Shown in pieces: positions 18,251 to 26,261 of a DNA stretch of 64,000 bases. A program made the translations under genes and the position numbers. Source of the DNA: Nocardia elegans NBRC 108235. Its GTDB lineage: Bacteria; Actinomycetota; Actinomycetes; Mycobacteriales; Mycobacteriaceae. Position 1 is the stretch's first letter; each line of letters starts with the position of its first letter. Where the stretch lies: the NCBI RefSeq assembly GCF_001612845.1, contig NZ_BDBF01000002.1, forward strand, positions 186,001 through 250,000, in the 5' to 3' direction. Under the pieces are notes generated by a model, which had not been told where the DNA came from, did no database searches, and was given only the letters and a program-made list of their open reading frames with translations.

Positions 18251-18670
18251 ATGAATGTTCGACGCGCCGCGGCCGGAGCCGCACTCGCCGCCGCCACCCT
18301 TTCCGCGGTGCCGGCCGCCGCCTCCGCCGACGACCCCGGAGTTCCCCGCAACGGGATCCTTCCGGCCGGGACCTACCACATCACCCAGCACCCCGACAAT
18401 ATGATCGGCTCGCCCGTGCACAACTGCGACCTGCAGGTCTTCGTGGACGGTGCGACCGTGACGATGGTGTGCGGGAATTCCTCGAAGACCGGCCGCCAGA
18501 ACGCGGCCGGCCCCGATGAGACCTACGTGACGTTCGAGGGGATGCCGACCGGTTTGGACCTGCACGCCGTCGACGCACCGCAGGGTTATTGGGAAGGCAC
18601 CCTGAATGCCGCCGCGACCTCGATCGACGCCCCGTATTCGATCGCGGGATTCACCTTGCAGCGACGCTGA
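18251..18670 (+). CDS. small secreted protein of unknown function
   Basis: A 139-residue protein with a clear signal peptide (MNVRRAAAGAALAAATLSA, cleaved after ASA). The mature part contains NGILPAGTYHITQHPDN and two cysteines (HNCDLQVF and VTMVCGNSS) that could form a disulfide. It ends in a short hydrophobic strand. This resembles small exported proteins of Nocardia and Rhodococcus without known role. ATG 18251 is preceded by GGGAG. Confidence 0.65.
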   Translation: MNVRRAAAGAALAAATLSAVPAAASADDPGVPRNGILPAGTYHITQHPDNMIGSPVHNCDLQVFVDGATVTMVCGNSSKTGRQNAAGPDETYVTFEGMPTGLDLHAVDAPQGYWEGTLNAAATSIDAPYSIAGFTLQRR

Positions 18671-18734
18671 TCGCACCATCGCTCCCGGCGGCATGTCACT
18701 GTCACACTGCTGCCCGCCGCATCGTCACACCGGC

Positions 18735-19082
18735 ATGAACATCGCGTATTACATCGTCGGCGCAGCGGCCGCACTGTGGATCGGCTTCTCCGGCTACTCA
18801 CTGTTCAACAAGAGCGAATTCGTCGTGGAACCGCTGAATCGATACGGCGTGCCGCGAAGCTGGTGGAATTGGCTCGCCCTGGCCAAATCCGCCGGGGCGC
18901 TGGGGCTCGTCGTGGGCTTCTTCGTCCCGGTGATCGGGGTGGCCGCGGCCGTGGGATTGATTCTGTATTTCCTCGGCGCGATGGCAACCACAGTACGAGC
19001 CCATTCCTACGGAACCACGATCTTCCCGGCGCTGTATCTGATCCCGGCCGCGGCGACCCTGGCCCTGCAATTGGCCCGCTGA
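18735..19082 (+). CDS. DoxX-like small membrane protein
   Basis: A 115-residue protein with four predicted membrane helices. The first begins MNIAYYIVGAAAALWIGFSG; the loop FVVEPLNRYGVPRSWWNWLA and the following helix ALGLVVGFFVPVIGVAAAVG are characteristic of the DoxX-like family. Such proteins are thought to act in thiol or quinone redox balance in the membrane, but few are characterised. An in-frame ATG at 18694 would add 14 residues that do not fit the family. Confidence 0.7.
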   Translation: MNIAYYIVGAAAALWIGFSGYSLFNKSEFVVEPLNRYGVPRSWWNWLALAKSAGALGLVVGFFVPVIGVAAAVGLILYFLGAMATTVRAHSYGTTIFPALYLIPAAATLALQLAR

Positions 19083-19119
19083 CCCGCATTTTCGGCGCGG
19101 GTGCGGTACCGTACCCACT

Positions 19120-19139
19120 TACGAACATCGATGTTCGTA
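19120..19139. promoter_or_regulatory. 20-base perfect palindrome upstream of the hydrolase gene
   Basis: TACGAACATCGATGTTCGTA is a perfect palindrome, centred about 26 bases ahead of the GTG start at 19156, where a repressor would block the promoter or ribosome binding region. It resembles TetR-type operators in size. The inner CGAAC/GTTCG halves recall the actinobacterial LexA box, but the spacing is two bases too long. No regulator gene of a matching type is adjacent. Confidence 0.5.
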
Positions 19140-19155
19140 GAAGTGAGGAGTCGTC

Positions 19156-20001
19156 GTGGCGGAATTCGAATATCAGGGGCGGCGCGTGGTGTACGACCGC
19201 GCCGGCCACGGCGATCCGGTCGTCTTCCTCCACAATGCGGGCGCCCAGCGGCGGATCTGGGACGAGCAGATGGCCGCGTTGCAGGGCGAATACGAGGTGT
19301 TCGCCTTGGACCTGCCCGGCTACGGAGAATCGGAGCAACCGCACGGGTATCGGCTCGCCGATTACGTGGCCACCGTGCGGGCCTTTCTCGACGAGTACCG
19401 GCTGAACCGGGTGATACTGGTCGGGAATTGCCTGGGCAGTGCGACGTCGCTGAGTTTCGCGATCGGTGATCCGGCGCGGGTGCGCGGATTGGTGCTGATC
19501 AATCCGCTCACCTGGAATACCGTGCGGCACGGAGATCAGGCGCCGCTGATGTGGTTCGACCGGTTCGTGCCGCTCGCGCCGTTGGCCCGGCGGCTCGCGC
19601 TGCCGAAACCCCTCGTCGCATGGATCGTCGCCACTCAGCTGGGACCGCGCGGACGCGACCGGAAAATGCAGAACGACCCACGCCTGCAATCGCATTGGGC
19701 CGATCGCGGCCGCCTGCTCGCGCTCGACCGGCTGGTACAGGACTTTCCCGCTTTCGCCGCACTCGACGACTTCACTCCGGGCCCCGAGTTCCCGCCGATC
19801 TGCACCGTCTGGGGCCGGCGCAACCGGATCCTCTCGGCGGCCGCCGGCGCCCGGCTCGACGAAACATTGTGCCCCCGTGAGCGTCTCGTGCTCAGCGACT
19901 GCGGACATCTGCCGATGGTCGAGGATCCGGAAACGGTCACCTCGGCGATCACCACCTTCCTGGCCGGGCTTCGGGCCACGACGGAGAAACTGTCTCGCTG
20001 A
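19156..20001 (+). CDS. alpha/beta hydrolase with cysteine at the nucleophile elbow
   Basis: A 281-residue alpha/beta hydrolase: oxyanion strand VVFLHNAGAQRRIWDEQ, elbow LVGNCLGSATSL and a C-terminal catalytic His in LSDCGHLPMVEDPE (His 251). The elbow residue is Cys 92 where most relatives have Ser, as in dienelactone hydrolase. That may mean thiol chemistry, weak activity or a changed substrate. The GTG start has GAGGAG upstream. The perfect palindrome at 19120 suggests repressor control. Confidence 0.75.
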   Translation: MAEFEYQGRRVVYDRAGHGDPVVFLHNAGAQRRIWDEQMAALQGEYEVFALDLPGYGESEQPHGYRLADYVATVRAFLDEYRLNRVILVGNCLGSATSLSFAIGDPARVRGLVLINPLTWNTVRHGDQAPLMWFDRFVPLAPLARRLALPKPLVAWIVATQLGPRGRDRKMQNDPRLQSHWADRGRLLALDRLVQDFPAFAALDDFTPGPEFPPICTVWGRRNRILSAAAGARLDETLCPRERLVLSDCGHLPMVEDPETVTSAITTFLAGLRATTEKLSR

Positions 20002-20132
20002 GCGAGACGCCTTCGGACGCTTCCGAATCCGCCGCGCTACGGTCCGGCTCCCCGCACGTCGTGCGCGACACCGCACCCGTACCGGGGCCGGGCGTCACGA
20101 GCGCCCGGTGGATCGAGACGAGGGGGCGCCCC

Positions 20133-20834
20133 ATGAAGATTCGGATCTCGACGACAGCGGCGATTTGCGCCGCGGCACTGGCCGCGGCGGGGACGGCGGC
20201 GGCCGATCCGGCCCCGGCGGTGGTCACCTACCGCGCCGCATCGACCGATACCGGCTCGGTGACAGTCGAATTGACCCACGGCCGCTTCGCCGTCGACCCC
20301 GACGGCACCGCGGCCACCGTTCGGGACGATGCGGGCCGCGTGCTCGATACCCTGCCGCTGGCCTATGCGATCGGCGACCAGCGCATGCCGATCCGCGCGC
20401 GGATCGGCGGGGATGCGACGACTCTCACGCTGACACCGGAGACCGCGGGTCTGCGCCGCGACGCCCCGACCCCGGTCGCCTCGCCGCTGGAGAATCAACT
20501 CGCGATGAACGACCTGGTCAACGCGGTCAGTATCGGCACCTCGGTCGGCGCGCTGATCGGCACGGCGGTGGGCGCGGTCCTCGGCATCGGGCTCGGGATC
20601 GCCCTGGCGGGTGCCTCGTGTGCGGTGTTGAGCGTCGGCTGTGTTGTCGCCGTGCTGCCGATCGTCAGCCTCGCGGGAGCCGCGGGCGGCGTCGCGGGAC
20701 TGGTACTGGCCGGTGGTCCCGCCACCGCGGCAGGGCTCTACCGCTACGTCACCACGCTGCTGGCTCCGCCGGGAACCAGCGAATACGCCCCCGATCTGCG
20801 TGGCCGGCCGGGTGTGCCGGATACCGGTCGCTGA
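20133..20834 (+). CDS. secreted glycine-zipper protein, first of a tandem pair
   Basis: A 233-residue protein with a signal peptide (cleaved after TAAA/DPA). A beta-rich domain contains YAIGDQRMPIRARIGGDATT. After a short linker (SPLENQLAMNDLVNAV) comes a hydrophobic, small-residue-rich half with GALIGTAVGAVLGIGLGIAL and AGGVAGLVLAGGP. It shares the order of elements, the ENQLA linker and the tail with the next gene, and the overall plan with the gene at 7884-8615. Export and membrane insertion are likely; function unknown. Confidence 0.65.
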   Translation: MKIRISTTAAICAAALAAAGTAAADPAPAVVTYRAASTDTGSVTVELTHGRFAVDPDGTAATVRDDAGRVLDTLPLAYAIGDQRMPIRARIGGDATTLTLTPETAGLRRDAPTPVASPLENQLAMNDLVNAVSIGTSVGALIGTAVGAVLGIGLGIALAGASCAVLSVGCVVAVLPIVSLAGAAGGVAGLVLAGGPATAAGLYRYVTTLLAPPGTSEYAPDLRGRPGVPDTGR

Positions 20835-20849
20835 GCGTGGGAGGCGCAG

Positions 20850-21593
20850 ATGTCCAGCCGTACGATCGCCGCGCTCACCGCGCTCACCGCGGCCACCGCG
20901 GCCTTGGCCGCATCCGTCACCGTCGCCACCGCGACCGCCGAGCCACCGGGTCCGAACATCGAAACCACCTCTGACGCAGTAGTTCTCAGCGGCTTCGCCG
21001 CCGGTGCGTTCAGCGCGGGTGACGACGGTTCCGTCCGCGTCACCGTGGGCGGCACTCCCGTCACGACGCTGCCGGCGAGCTTCACCTTGGACGGCATCAC
21101 CCACCGCATCGCTACCCGCGTCGGCGACGGCGGGCGCACGCTCACGATGTCACCGGATATCGCCAGACGCCCCGCGGCTTCCGCGATGGAGAATCAGTTG
21201 GCTCTCAACGATTTCGCGACCGTCATGTCGCGCGGCCCCGTGATCGGGACGGTCGTCGGCACCGTGCTGGGCGCCCTCATCGGCGCGGCGGTCGGAGCGA
21301 GTACCTGCCTGGTGGTCGGCCCCGGTTGCCTGGCGACGATTCCGGCGGCCGTCCTGGCGTTCGCTGGTGCGGGCGGCGTCTTCGGGACGGTGCTGGTCGG
21401 CGGGGGCGCGCTCGCGGCGGGACTGTGGAATTACCTCACGGTGCTGCAGGCGCCGCCGGGCCGGAGCCCCTACGCCGGCCAGGGCGGAATGCTCGACCCG
21501 AACGGCACCGGCGCACCGGACGCTCAACTGCAACTGCCCAGCGGATCCGCGAACGGCCTCGGCGCCGGATCGGCGTCCGGATCCGGCGGGTGA
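20850..21593 (+). CDS. secreted glycine-zipper protein, second of a tandem pair
   Basis: A 247-residue paralogue of the preceding gene, starting 15 bases after it and so probably co-transcribed. It has a signal peptide, a beta-rich domain (FTLDGITHRIATRVGDGG), the linker SAMENQLALNDFATVM, a glycine-zipper region (GTVVGTVLGALIGAAVGAST, then GCLATIP) and a Gly/Ser-rich tail. A Cys pair within the hydrophobic part is shared with the paralogues. Function unknown; duplication and divergence is the simplest origin. Confidence 0.65.
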   Translation: MSSRTIAALTALTAATAALAASVTVATATAEPPGPNIETTSDAVVLSGFAAGAFSAGDDGSVRVTVGGTPVTTLPASFTLDGITHRIATRVGDGGRTLTMSPDIARRPAASAMENQLALNDFATVMSRGPVIGTVVGTVLGALIGAAVGASTCLVVGPGCLATIPAAVLAFAGAGGVFGTVLVGGGALAAGLWNYLTVLQAPPGRSPYAGQGGMLDPNGTGAPDAQLQLPSGSANGLGAGSASGSGG

Positions 21594-21656
21594 GCTCGGC
21601 GTACCGAATGGATAACGTGGCCCTCGCGCGGCGCGAGCGACTTCTACCATCGGTAC

Positions 21657-22421
21657 ATGTCCGAGGTAGCCGCAGCTCAGCTGCCTCTGACGATGCTCGA
21701 GCGCGCCACCTTGGTGATGGATCTGTTCCAGGCACCGGATCGGCACCTGACGCTCGGCCAGATCGCCGTCCGGACCCGGCTGCCGCGCGCCACCGTGCAT
21801 CGGATCGTGCGGCAGCTCATCCAACTGGAGTGGCTCACCCACAGTGCGGACGGTTATGCGCTGGGCCGGCGCGTCCGCACGTGGAACGCCGACACCGCGC
21901 GGCTGTCCCGGTTACGGGCCTGCGCGGCGCCGATTCTGCACGAATTGCTGCTGGCCACCGCGGCCGTCGTCCATCTCGGCGCCCTCGACGGCGGGGAGGT
22001 GCTCTACCTCGACAAACTCGGCGGCCGGGCGGCGACGGCGGTGCCCACCCGGGTCGGCACCCGGGTGGCGGCGCATCGCAGCACCCTCGGCCGCGTCGCA
22101 CTGGCCCACCTGCCGCCGGAGGACGTCGAGGCGCGGGTGACCGATATAGAGCCCGGCTTCGATCTCCCAGCCCTGCACCGCAGGCTGCACCGAATCGTCT
22201 GCCACGCAACCGATTACGACGACAACGAATTCGGATCCGGACTGGCCGCGGTGGCCGTGGCCGTCGACGCGTCGGCGGCCGTGGGTGTCGTCTGTGATCG
22301 TCCGGCGGCGCTGCGGCGGATCGCACCGCGGGTGCGGGCGGCGGCCGCCGAGATCCGCGGCGCGCTGACACCGCGGTCGCGACAGGTGAGCGAGCACCAC
22401 CGCCCACGCCCGTCGCGATGA
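21657..22421 (+). CDS. IclR-family transcriptional regulator
   Basis: A 254-residue regulator. The N-terminal winged helix (LTLGQIAVRTRLPRATVHRI) is followed by the IclR effector domain, recognisable from VVHLGALDGGEVLYLDKLGG and the region TRVAAHRSTLGRVALAHL. IclR proteins usually control nearby catabolic genes, but its neighbours are secreted proteins and a lipoprotein, so no target is obvious. The C-terminal tail after the effector domain is basic and probably disordered. Confidence 0.85.
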   Translation: MSEVAAAQLPLTMLERATLVMDLFQAPDRHLTLGQIAVRTRLPRATVHRIVRQLIQLEWLTHSADGYALGRRVRTWNADTARLSRLRACAAPILHELLLATAAVVHLGALDGGEVLYLDKLGGRAATAVPTRVGTRVAAHRSTLGRVALAHLPPEDVEARVTDIEPGFDLPALHRRLHRIVCHATDYDDNEFGSGLAAVAVAVDASAAVGVVCDRPAALRRIAPRVRAAAAEIRGALTPRSRQVSEHHRPRPSR

Positions 22422-22523
22422 CGGAGTGGTCTCGATTGCGCCGACACGCCTCACCGCCGATAACACGCACCGGCCGGGCGCGGATCACACGATGACGAGC
22501 ACCGATCGCATCAGGAGAACGCC

Positions 22524-23138
22524 ATGCGCTCCCATACCCGACTCCCGCACAGACCCGGCCATCGGCAGGTCCGGGCCACGGACCTACCCCGCGTCATCGC
22601 CGTCGCGGTCGGTGTCGCAGTCGCCGTATCTCTCGGCGCCTGCTCGACCGACTCGCCGGCCTCCGAAGGGCCGAATACCGCCGAATACCGCTCGACGACG
22701 CAGACAGCCGCTCTGAACACCACCGTCGAAACCCACGACGGCTCCGGCAGTGTCGAGCGGCCATCGTCCGGCCGCGCCGAATTCCCCTCTGCCCCAACGT
22801 CCGAGCTTCCCGTCGTCTCGCCTTCCGTCCCTGCCGCGGGCGACCATCCGCCGGCCGGCACCGCCTTCCCCGGCGAAGGCATCAGCGGCGATGCGGCCGA
22901 GCAGTTGCAGCAGTCGGTCGACGCCGGCCACCAGCCGTGGCGGCTGGACGAGGACGCCGTCGCGCGTGCCTTCGTCTCCGGACGCTTCGGCTGGTCGCAG
23001 CCGGCGATCACCCACGGCGGCCCCTACCTGGCCATCGCGACCGGGCCGGACGGACAGCGCGTCTCCCTGCAACTGTCCCAGCCCGCCCGCAAGAACAACG
23101 GCGGCGTATGGGTCGTCGAATCGGGCATCTGGTTGTAG
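22524..23138 (+). CDS. lipoprotein of unknown function
   Basis: A 204-residue protein with a basic start, a hydrophobic segment and a lipobox ending in LGAC (Cys 40), which predicts lipid anchoring on the outer face of the membrane. A long Ser/Thr/Pro-rich linker leads to a C-terminal domain of about 75 residues (DEDAVARAFVSGRFGWSQPA, ending GGVWVVESGIWL). ATG 22524 is preceded by CAGGAG. It lies just ahead of the response regulator gene and could be a signal input or target of that system. Confidence 0.6.
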   Translation: MRSHTRLPHRPGHRQVRATDLPRVIAVAVGVAVAVSLGACSTDSPASEGPNTAEYRSTTQTAALNTTVETHDGSGSVERPSSGRAEFPSAPTSELPVVSPSVPAAGDHPPAGTAFPGEGISGDAAEQLQQSVDAGHQPWRLDEDAVARAFVSGRFGWSQPAITHGGPYLAIATGPDGQRVSLQLSQPARKNNGGVWVVESGIWL

Positions 23139-23179
23139 GGCCCGCGCGGCCCACGGCACGGATCCGGCATGCTGGAGGG

Positions 23180-23872
23180 ATGCGTGTGCTGGTGGTCGAG
23201 GACGAGCCCCGGCTCGCCGCCACTCTGCGGCGCGGCCTGGAACTGGAGGGTTTCGTCGTCCAGCACGCTCACACCGGCACCGACGGCCTGTGGTGGGCGA
23301 GCGAGGACGACTTCGACGTCATCGTGCTCGACATCATGCTGCCCGAACTGAGCGGCTACGAGGTGCTGCGCCGGCTGCGCGAACGCGACATCACCACCCC
23401 GGTGCTGATGCTCACCGCGAAGGACGGCGACTACGACCAGGTCGACGCGCTGGACCTGGGCGCCGACGACTACCTGACCAAACCGTTCTCCTTCGTCGTC
23501 CTCACCGCCCGCCTGCGCGCCCTGCTGCGCCGGCGCGCCCCACAGCAGCCCGAAATCCTGGCCGCGGGTGATCTGAGACTGGACCCGCGGCGACGCTCGG
23601 TCACCCGCGCCGATTCCGAAGTATCGCTGACACCGAGAGAATTCGGTCTTCTCGAATACCTGTTGCGGCACAAGGGCAGTGCCCGCACCAAAACCGAGAT
23701 CTTGCGCAACGTCTGGGATGCGCACTACGACGGCCCGGAGAACGTCGTCGAGGTCTATATCGGTTATCTGCGCAAGAAGATCGATACGCCGTTCGGCAGC
23801 AACAGCATCGAGACGCTGCGCGGTGTCGGCTATCGGCTGATCGACTCGGAAGTCACCGCCACACCGGAATGA
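23180..23872 (+). CDS. OmpR-family response regulator
   Basis: A 230-residue regulator. The receiver domain has the acidic pocket in VVEDEPRLA, phospho-acceptor Asp 51 in VLDIMLPE and Lys 101 in YLTKPFSF. The C-terminal winged helix contains SLTPREFGLLEYLLRHKG and the recognition region VVEVYIGYLRKKID. GGAGGG lies directly before ATG 23180. The likely partner kinase is next to it but on the opposite strand, the two stop codons being one base apart. Confidence 0.9.
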   Translation: MRVLVVEDEPRLAATLRRGLELEGFVVQHAHTGTDGLWWASEDDFDVIVLDIMLPELSGYEVLRRLRERDITTPVLMLTAKDGDYDQVDALDLGADDYLTKPFSFVVLTARLRALLRRRAPQQPEILAAGDLRLDPRRRSVTRADSEVSLTPREFGLLEYLLRHKGSARTKTEILRNVWDAHYDGPENVVEVYIGYLRKKIDTPFGSNSIETLRGVGYRLIDSEVTATPE

Positions 23873-23873
23873 G

Positions 23874-25286
23874 TCACCGGTCCGGCGGTCCCGTCACCGG
23901 CAGCTCGACAACGAATCGTGCTCCACCCCACGATGACTCGTCCACACGCACCACTCCCCCGTGGGACGCCACGATTTCCGCGACGATCGCCAGCCCGAGG
24001 CCCGAACCCCCGGTCGTCCGGGACCGGTCGGCCTCGAGTCGCACGAAACGATCGAAGACCCGCGTGCGGTCGGCCGCGGGAATGCCCGGCCCGTCGTCGT
24101 CCACGACGAGGCGCGCACCCCCGGACGCTCCCGGCGCGACATCGTGCGCGACCGCGATCCGGATCCGTGAACGGGCATGGGCGACCGCGTTGTCGACGAT
24201 ATTGCGCAGCGCTCGCGCCAATCGCTCCGGATCACCGACAATACGGGTCGGGCGGATATCCGTATCGACCGTAATCCCCCCGCGCAGCCGAGCGGCGGCG
24301 GCCGCGGCCTGGGCGATATCGTCGAGATCGACATCGCCCGTACGCAATTCGAGTCCGCGTTCGTCGGCGGCGGCGAGGGTCAGCAGATCGTCGATCAGCC
24401 TGCGCATGCGCTCGGCTTCCGGCAGCAGCGTGCCGTCGATCAGCTCCGCGTCCACCGTTTCGGGCCGATGGCGCGCCAATTCGAGTGCGGCCGTGACCGT
24501 GGCGAGCGGACTGCGCAACTCGTGGGAGGCGTCGCCGACGAAACGGCGCTGGGCCCGGTGTCCGGCCTCGACGCGCGCGAGCATGTCGTTCATCGTCTCG
24601 GCCAGCCGGGCGATCTCGTCGCGCGGCGCCGGCACCGGCACCCGCTCCGAGAGCTGTGTGGCACCGATCCGGGCCACGCGCTCGCGGATCGCCTCCACCG
24701 ACCGTAGCGAGCGGCCGACCAGCAGATACGTTGCCACGGCGGCGGCCAGCACCACGATCGGCGCTCCCACCGCCAGCAAGGCCCCGACCCGGCCGACCGC
24801 CCGCTCGACCGATTCGGTGTCGACCGCGACGAACACCTGGTAGCGGCCCGAGGACGTTTCGGCGACACGGCTCGCGACCCGCAAGTCCTCGTCGTATCCG
24901 GGCGAGGCGGACAGTCCGACGGCCCGTCTCGCACCTGCCGGGGCGGTGGCGAGCACTCCGTGCGGATCGTCGAAACCCCAGATCACGGTCCCATCCGGCG
25001 CGACGACCTGGGCCGCCGCGATGCGCCCGTCCTCGGCGCGCGGAAGTTCGCGCACCCGAGCCGGGTCGTGTTCGAGCGTCTCCGCGATCTCGGCGGCACG
25101 GGCCTGCGCGGCGGCGTCGAGTTCGTCGATCAGCGAACGGTGCAGCAACCAGACCATCGCACTCGCGGCGACGAGCAGCACGACACCGACCGCCAGCGCC
25201 GAAACGAGGGCAGACCGGATCCGCACACCCCACCGCGACGGATGTGTCCAGCGCCGGAACCGATTCACCCACCCATCATCGACCAC
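23874..25286 (-). CDS. two-component sensor histidine kinase
   Basis: A 470-residue kinase. Membrane helices at about residues 24-48 and 165-190 flank an extracytoplasmic sensor of about 110 residues. A HAMP segment follows, then the H box (GDASHELRSPLA, His 255), an N box (NIVDNAVAHA), DDDGPGIP and the GGSGLGLAIV lid. It is convergent with the response regulator rather than in one operon. The GTG at 25286 has no strong ribosome site; GTG 25268 is an alternative. Confidence 0.9.
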   Translation of the reverse strand: MVDDGWVNRFRRWTHPSRWGVRIRSALVSALAVGVVLLVAASAMVWLLHRSLIDELDAAAQARAAEIAETLEHDPARVRELPRAEDGRIAAAQVVAPDGTVIWGFDDPHGVLATAPAGARRAVGLSASPGYDEDLRVASRVAETSSGRYQVFVAVDTESVERAVGRVGALLAVGAPIVVLAAAVATYLLVGRSLRSVEAIRERVARIGATQLSERVPVPAPRDEIARLAETMNDMLARVEAGHRAQRRFVGDASHELRSPLATVTAALELARHRPETVDAELIDGTLLPEAERMRRLIDDLLTLAAADERGLELRTGDVDLDDIAQAAAAAARLRGGITVDTDIRPTRIVGDPERLARALRNIVDNAVAHARSRIRIAVAHDVAPGASGGARLVVDDDGPGIPAADRTRVFDRFVRLEADRSRTTGGSGLGLAIVAEIVASHGGVVRVDESSWGGARFVVELPVTGPPDR

Positions 25287-25398
25287 GACCGCGGCGAGCC
25301 CGTCACGATCTCAGCGTGGTCTCAGCGACGGGCGGGCAGAATGCCGCCGTCCCTGTGTCGAGACGGTCGCCGGCTCGCGGCCCGGAAAGGACTACCAC

Positions 25399-26220
25399 GT
25401 GACCAACCCGGCACCGGCCCGGACCGGATATAAACTTCCCCAGGTCACGGCGTTGTTCTGGATTCTGAAGATCGCCGCGACCACCCTGGGCGAAACCGGA
25501 GGCGATCTGCTGGCCCAGACCCTGAAGCTGGGCTACGCGGCCGCTTCGCTGCTGTTCCTCGCCATCTTCGTGGTGAGCCTCATCGCCCAGTTGCGGGCCC
25601 GCCGCTTCCATCCCGCCCTGTACTGGACGGTGATCGCCGCGACCAGTACGGCCGGCACCACCATGTCCGATCTGATCAACCGCGGGCCGGGTTCGGATAC
25701 CTCGACCGACGGCGGGCTCGGCTACGGCGCGGGCGCGGCGTTGCTGATCAGCGGCCTGGCGATCGTCTTCGTGATCTGGCGGTTCAGCGGGCAGACCTAC
25801 GACGTCTCGAACATCCGGACGCTGCGCGGCGAGATGCTGTACTGGGCGGCGATCCTGCTGTCGAACACCCTCGGCACCTCACTCGGCGACTATCTGTCCG
25901 ACAGCTCGGGCCTCGGTTACGGCGGCGGCGCGGCGTTGATCGGCACGATCATGGTGGTCATCCTGCTGGCGCACTACTGCACGCCGATCTCGGGTGTCGT
26001 CCTGTTCTGGATGGCCTTCATCCTCACCCGGCCGCTCGGCGCCACCGCGGGCGATCTGCTCTCGAAATCGCACAGCGGCGGTGGACTGGGATTCGGCACC
26101 TACGGCACCTCGGCGGTCCTGCTGGCCATCCTGGTCGCCGGCATCGCCTACAGCCACGCGAAGGCGGCCAGGACCACACCGGAGAACACCGACGACGATC
26201 TGATCCGCGCCATCGAGTAA
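25399..26220 (+). CDS. multi-span membrane protein of the COG4705 type with four internal repeats
   Basis: A 273-residue membrane protein. Four times it shows an aromatic-Trp start, a TxLG-like turn and a Gly-Asp pair: FWILKIAATTLGETGGD, YWTVIAATSTAGTTMSD, YWAAILLSNTLGTSLGD and FWMAFILTRPLGATAGD. Each unit plus the helix after it gives about eight membrane spans. The family is uncharacterised. It is divergent from the kinase gene, with 112 bases between them, so it may be under control of that system. The GTG start has AAAGGA upstream. Confidence 0.75.
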   Translation: MTNPAPARTGYKLPQVTALFWILKIAATTLGETGGDLLAQTLKLGYAAASLLFLAIFVVSLIAQLRARRFHPALYWTVIAATSTAGTTMSDLINRGPGSDTSTDGGLGYGAGAALLISGLAIVFVIWRFSGQTYDVSNIRTLRGEMLYWAAILLSNTLGTSLGDYLSDSSGLGYGGGAALIGTIMVVILLAHYCTPISGVVLFWMAFILTRPLGATAGDLLSKSHSGGGLGFGTYGTSAVLLAILVAGIAYSHAKAARTTPENTDDDLIRAIE

Positions 26221-26261
26221 GCCCTGGGAGAACATCGCGCACGGGCTCGTAACCTGGATTC

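Noticed and set aside
19120..19139. LexA (SOS) box
   Set aside because: The CGAAC and GTTCG halves are separated by six bases rather than the four of the actinobacterial LexA box, and the downstream gene is not a DNA-damage gene.
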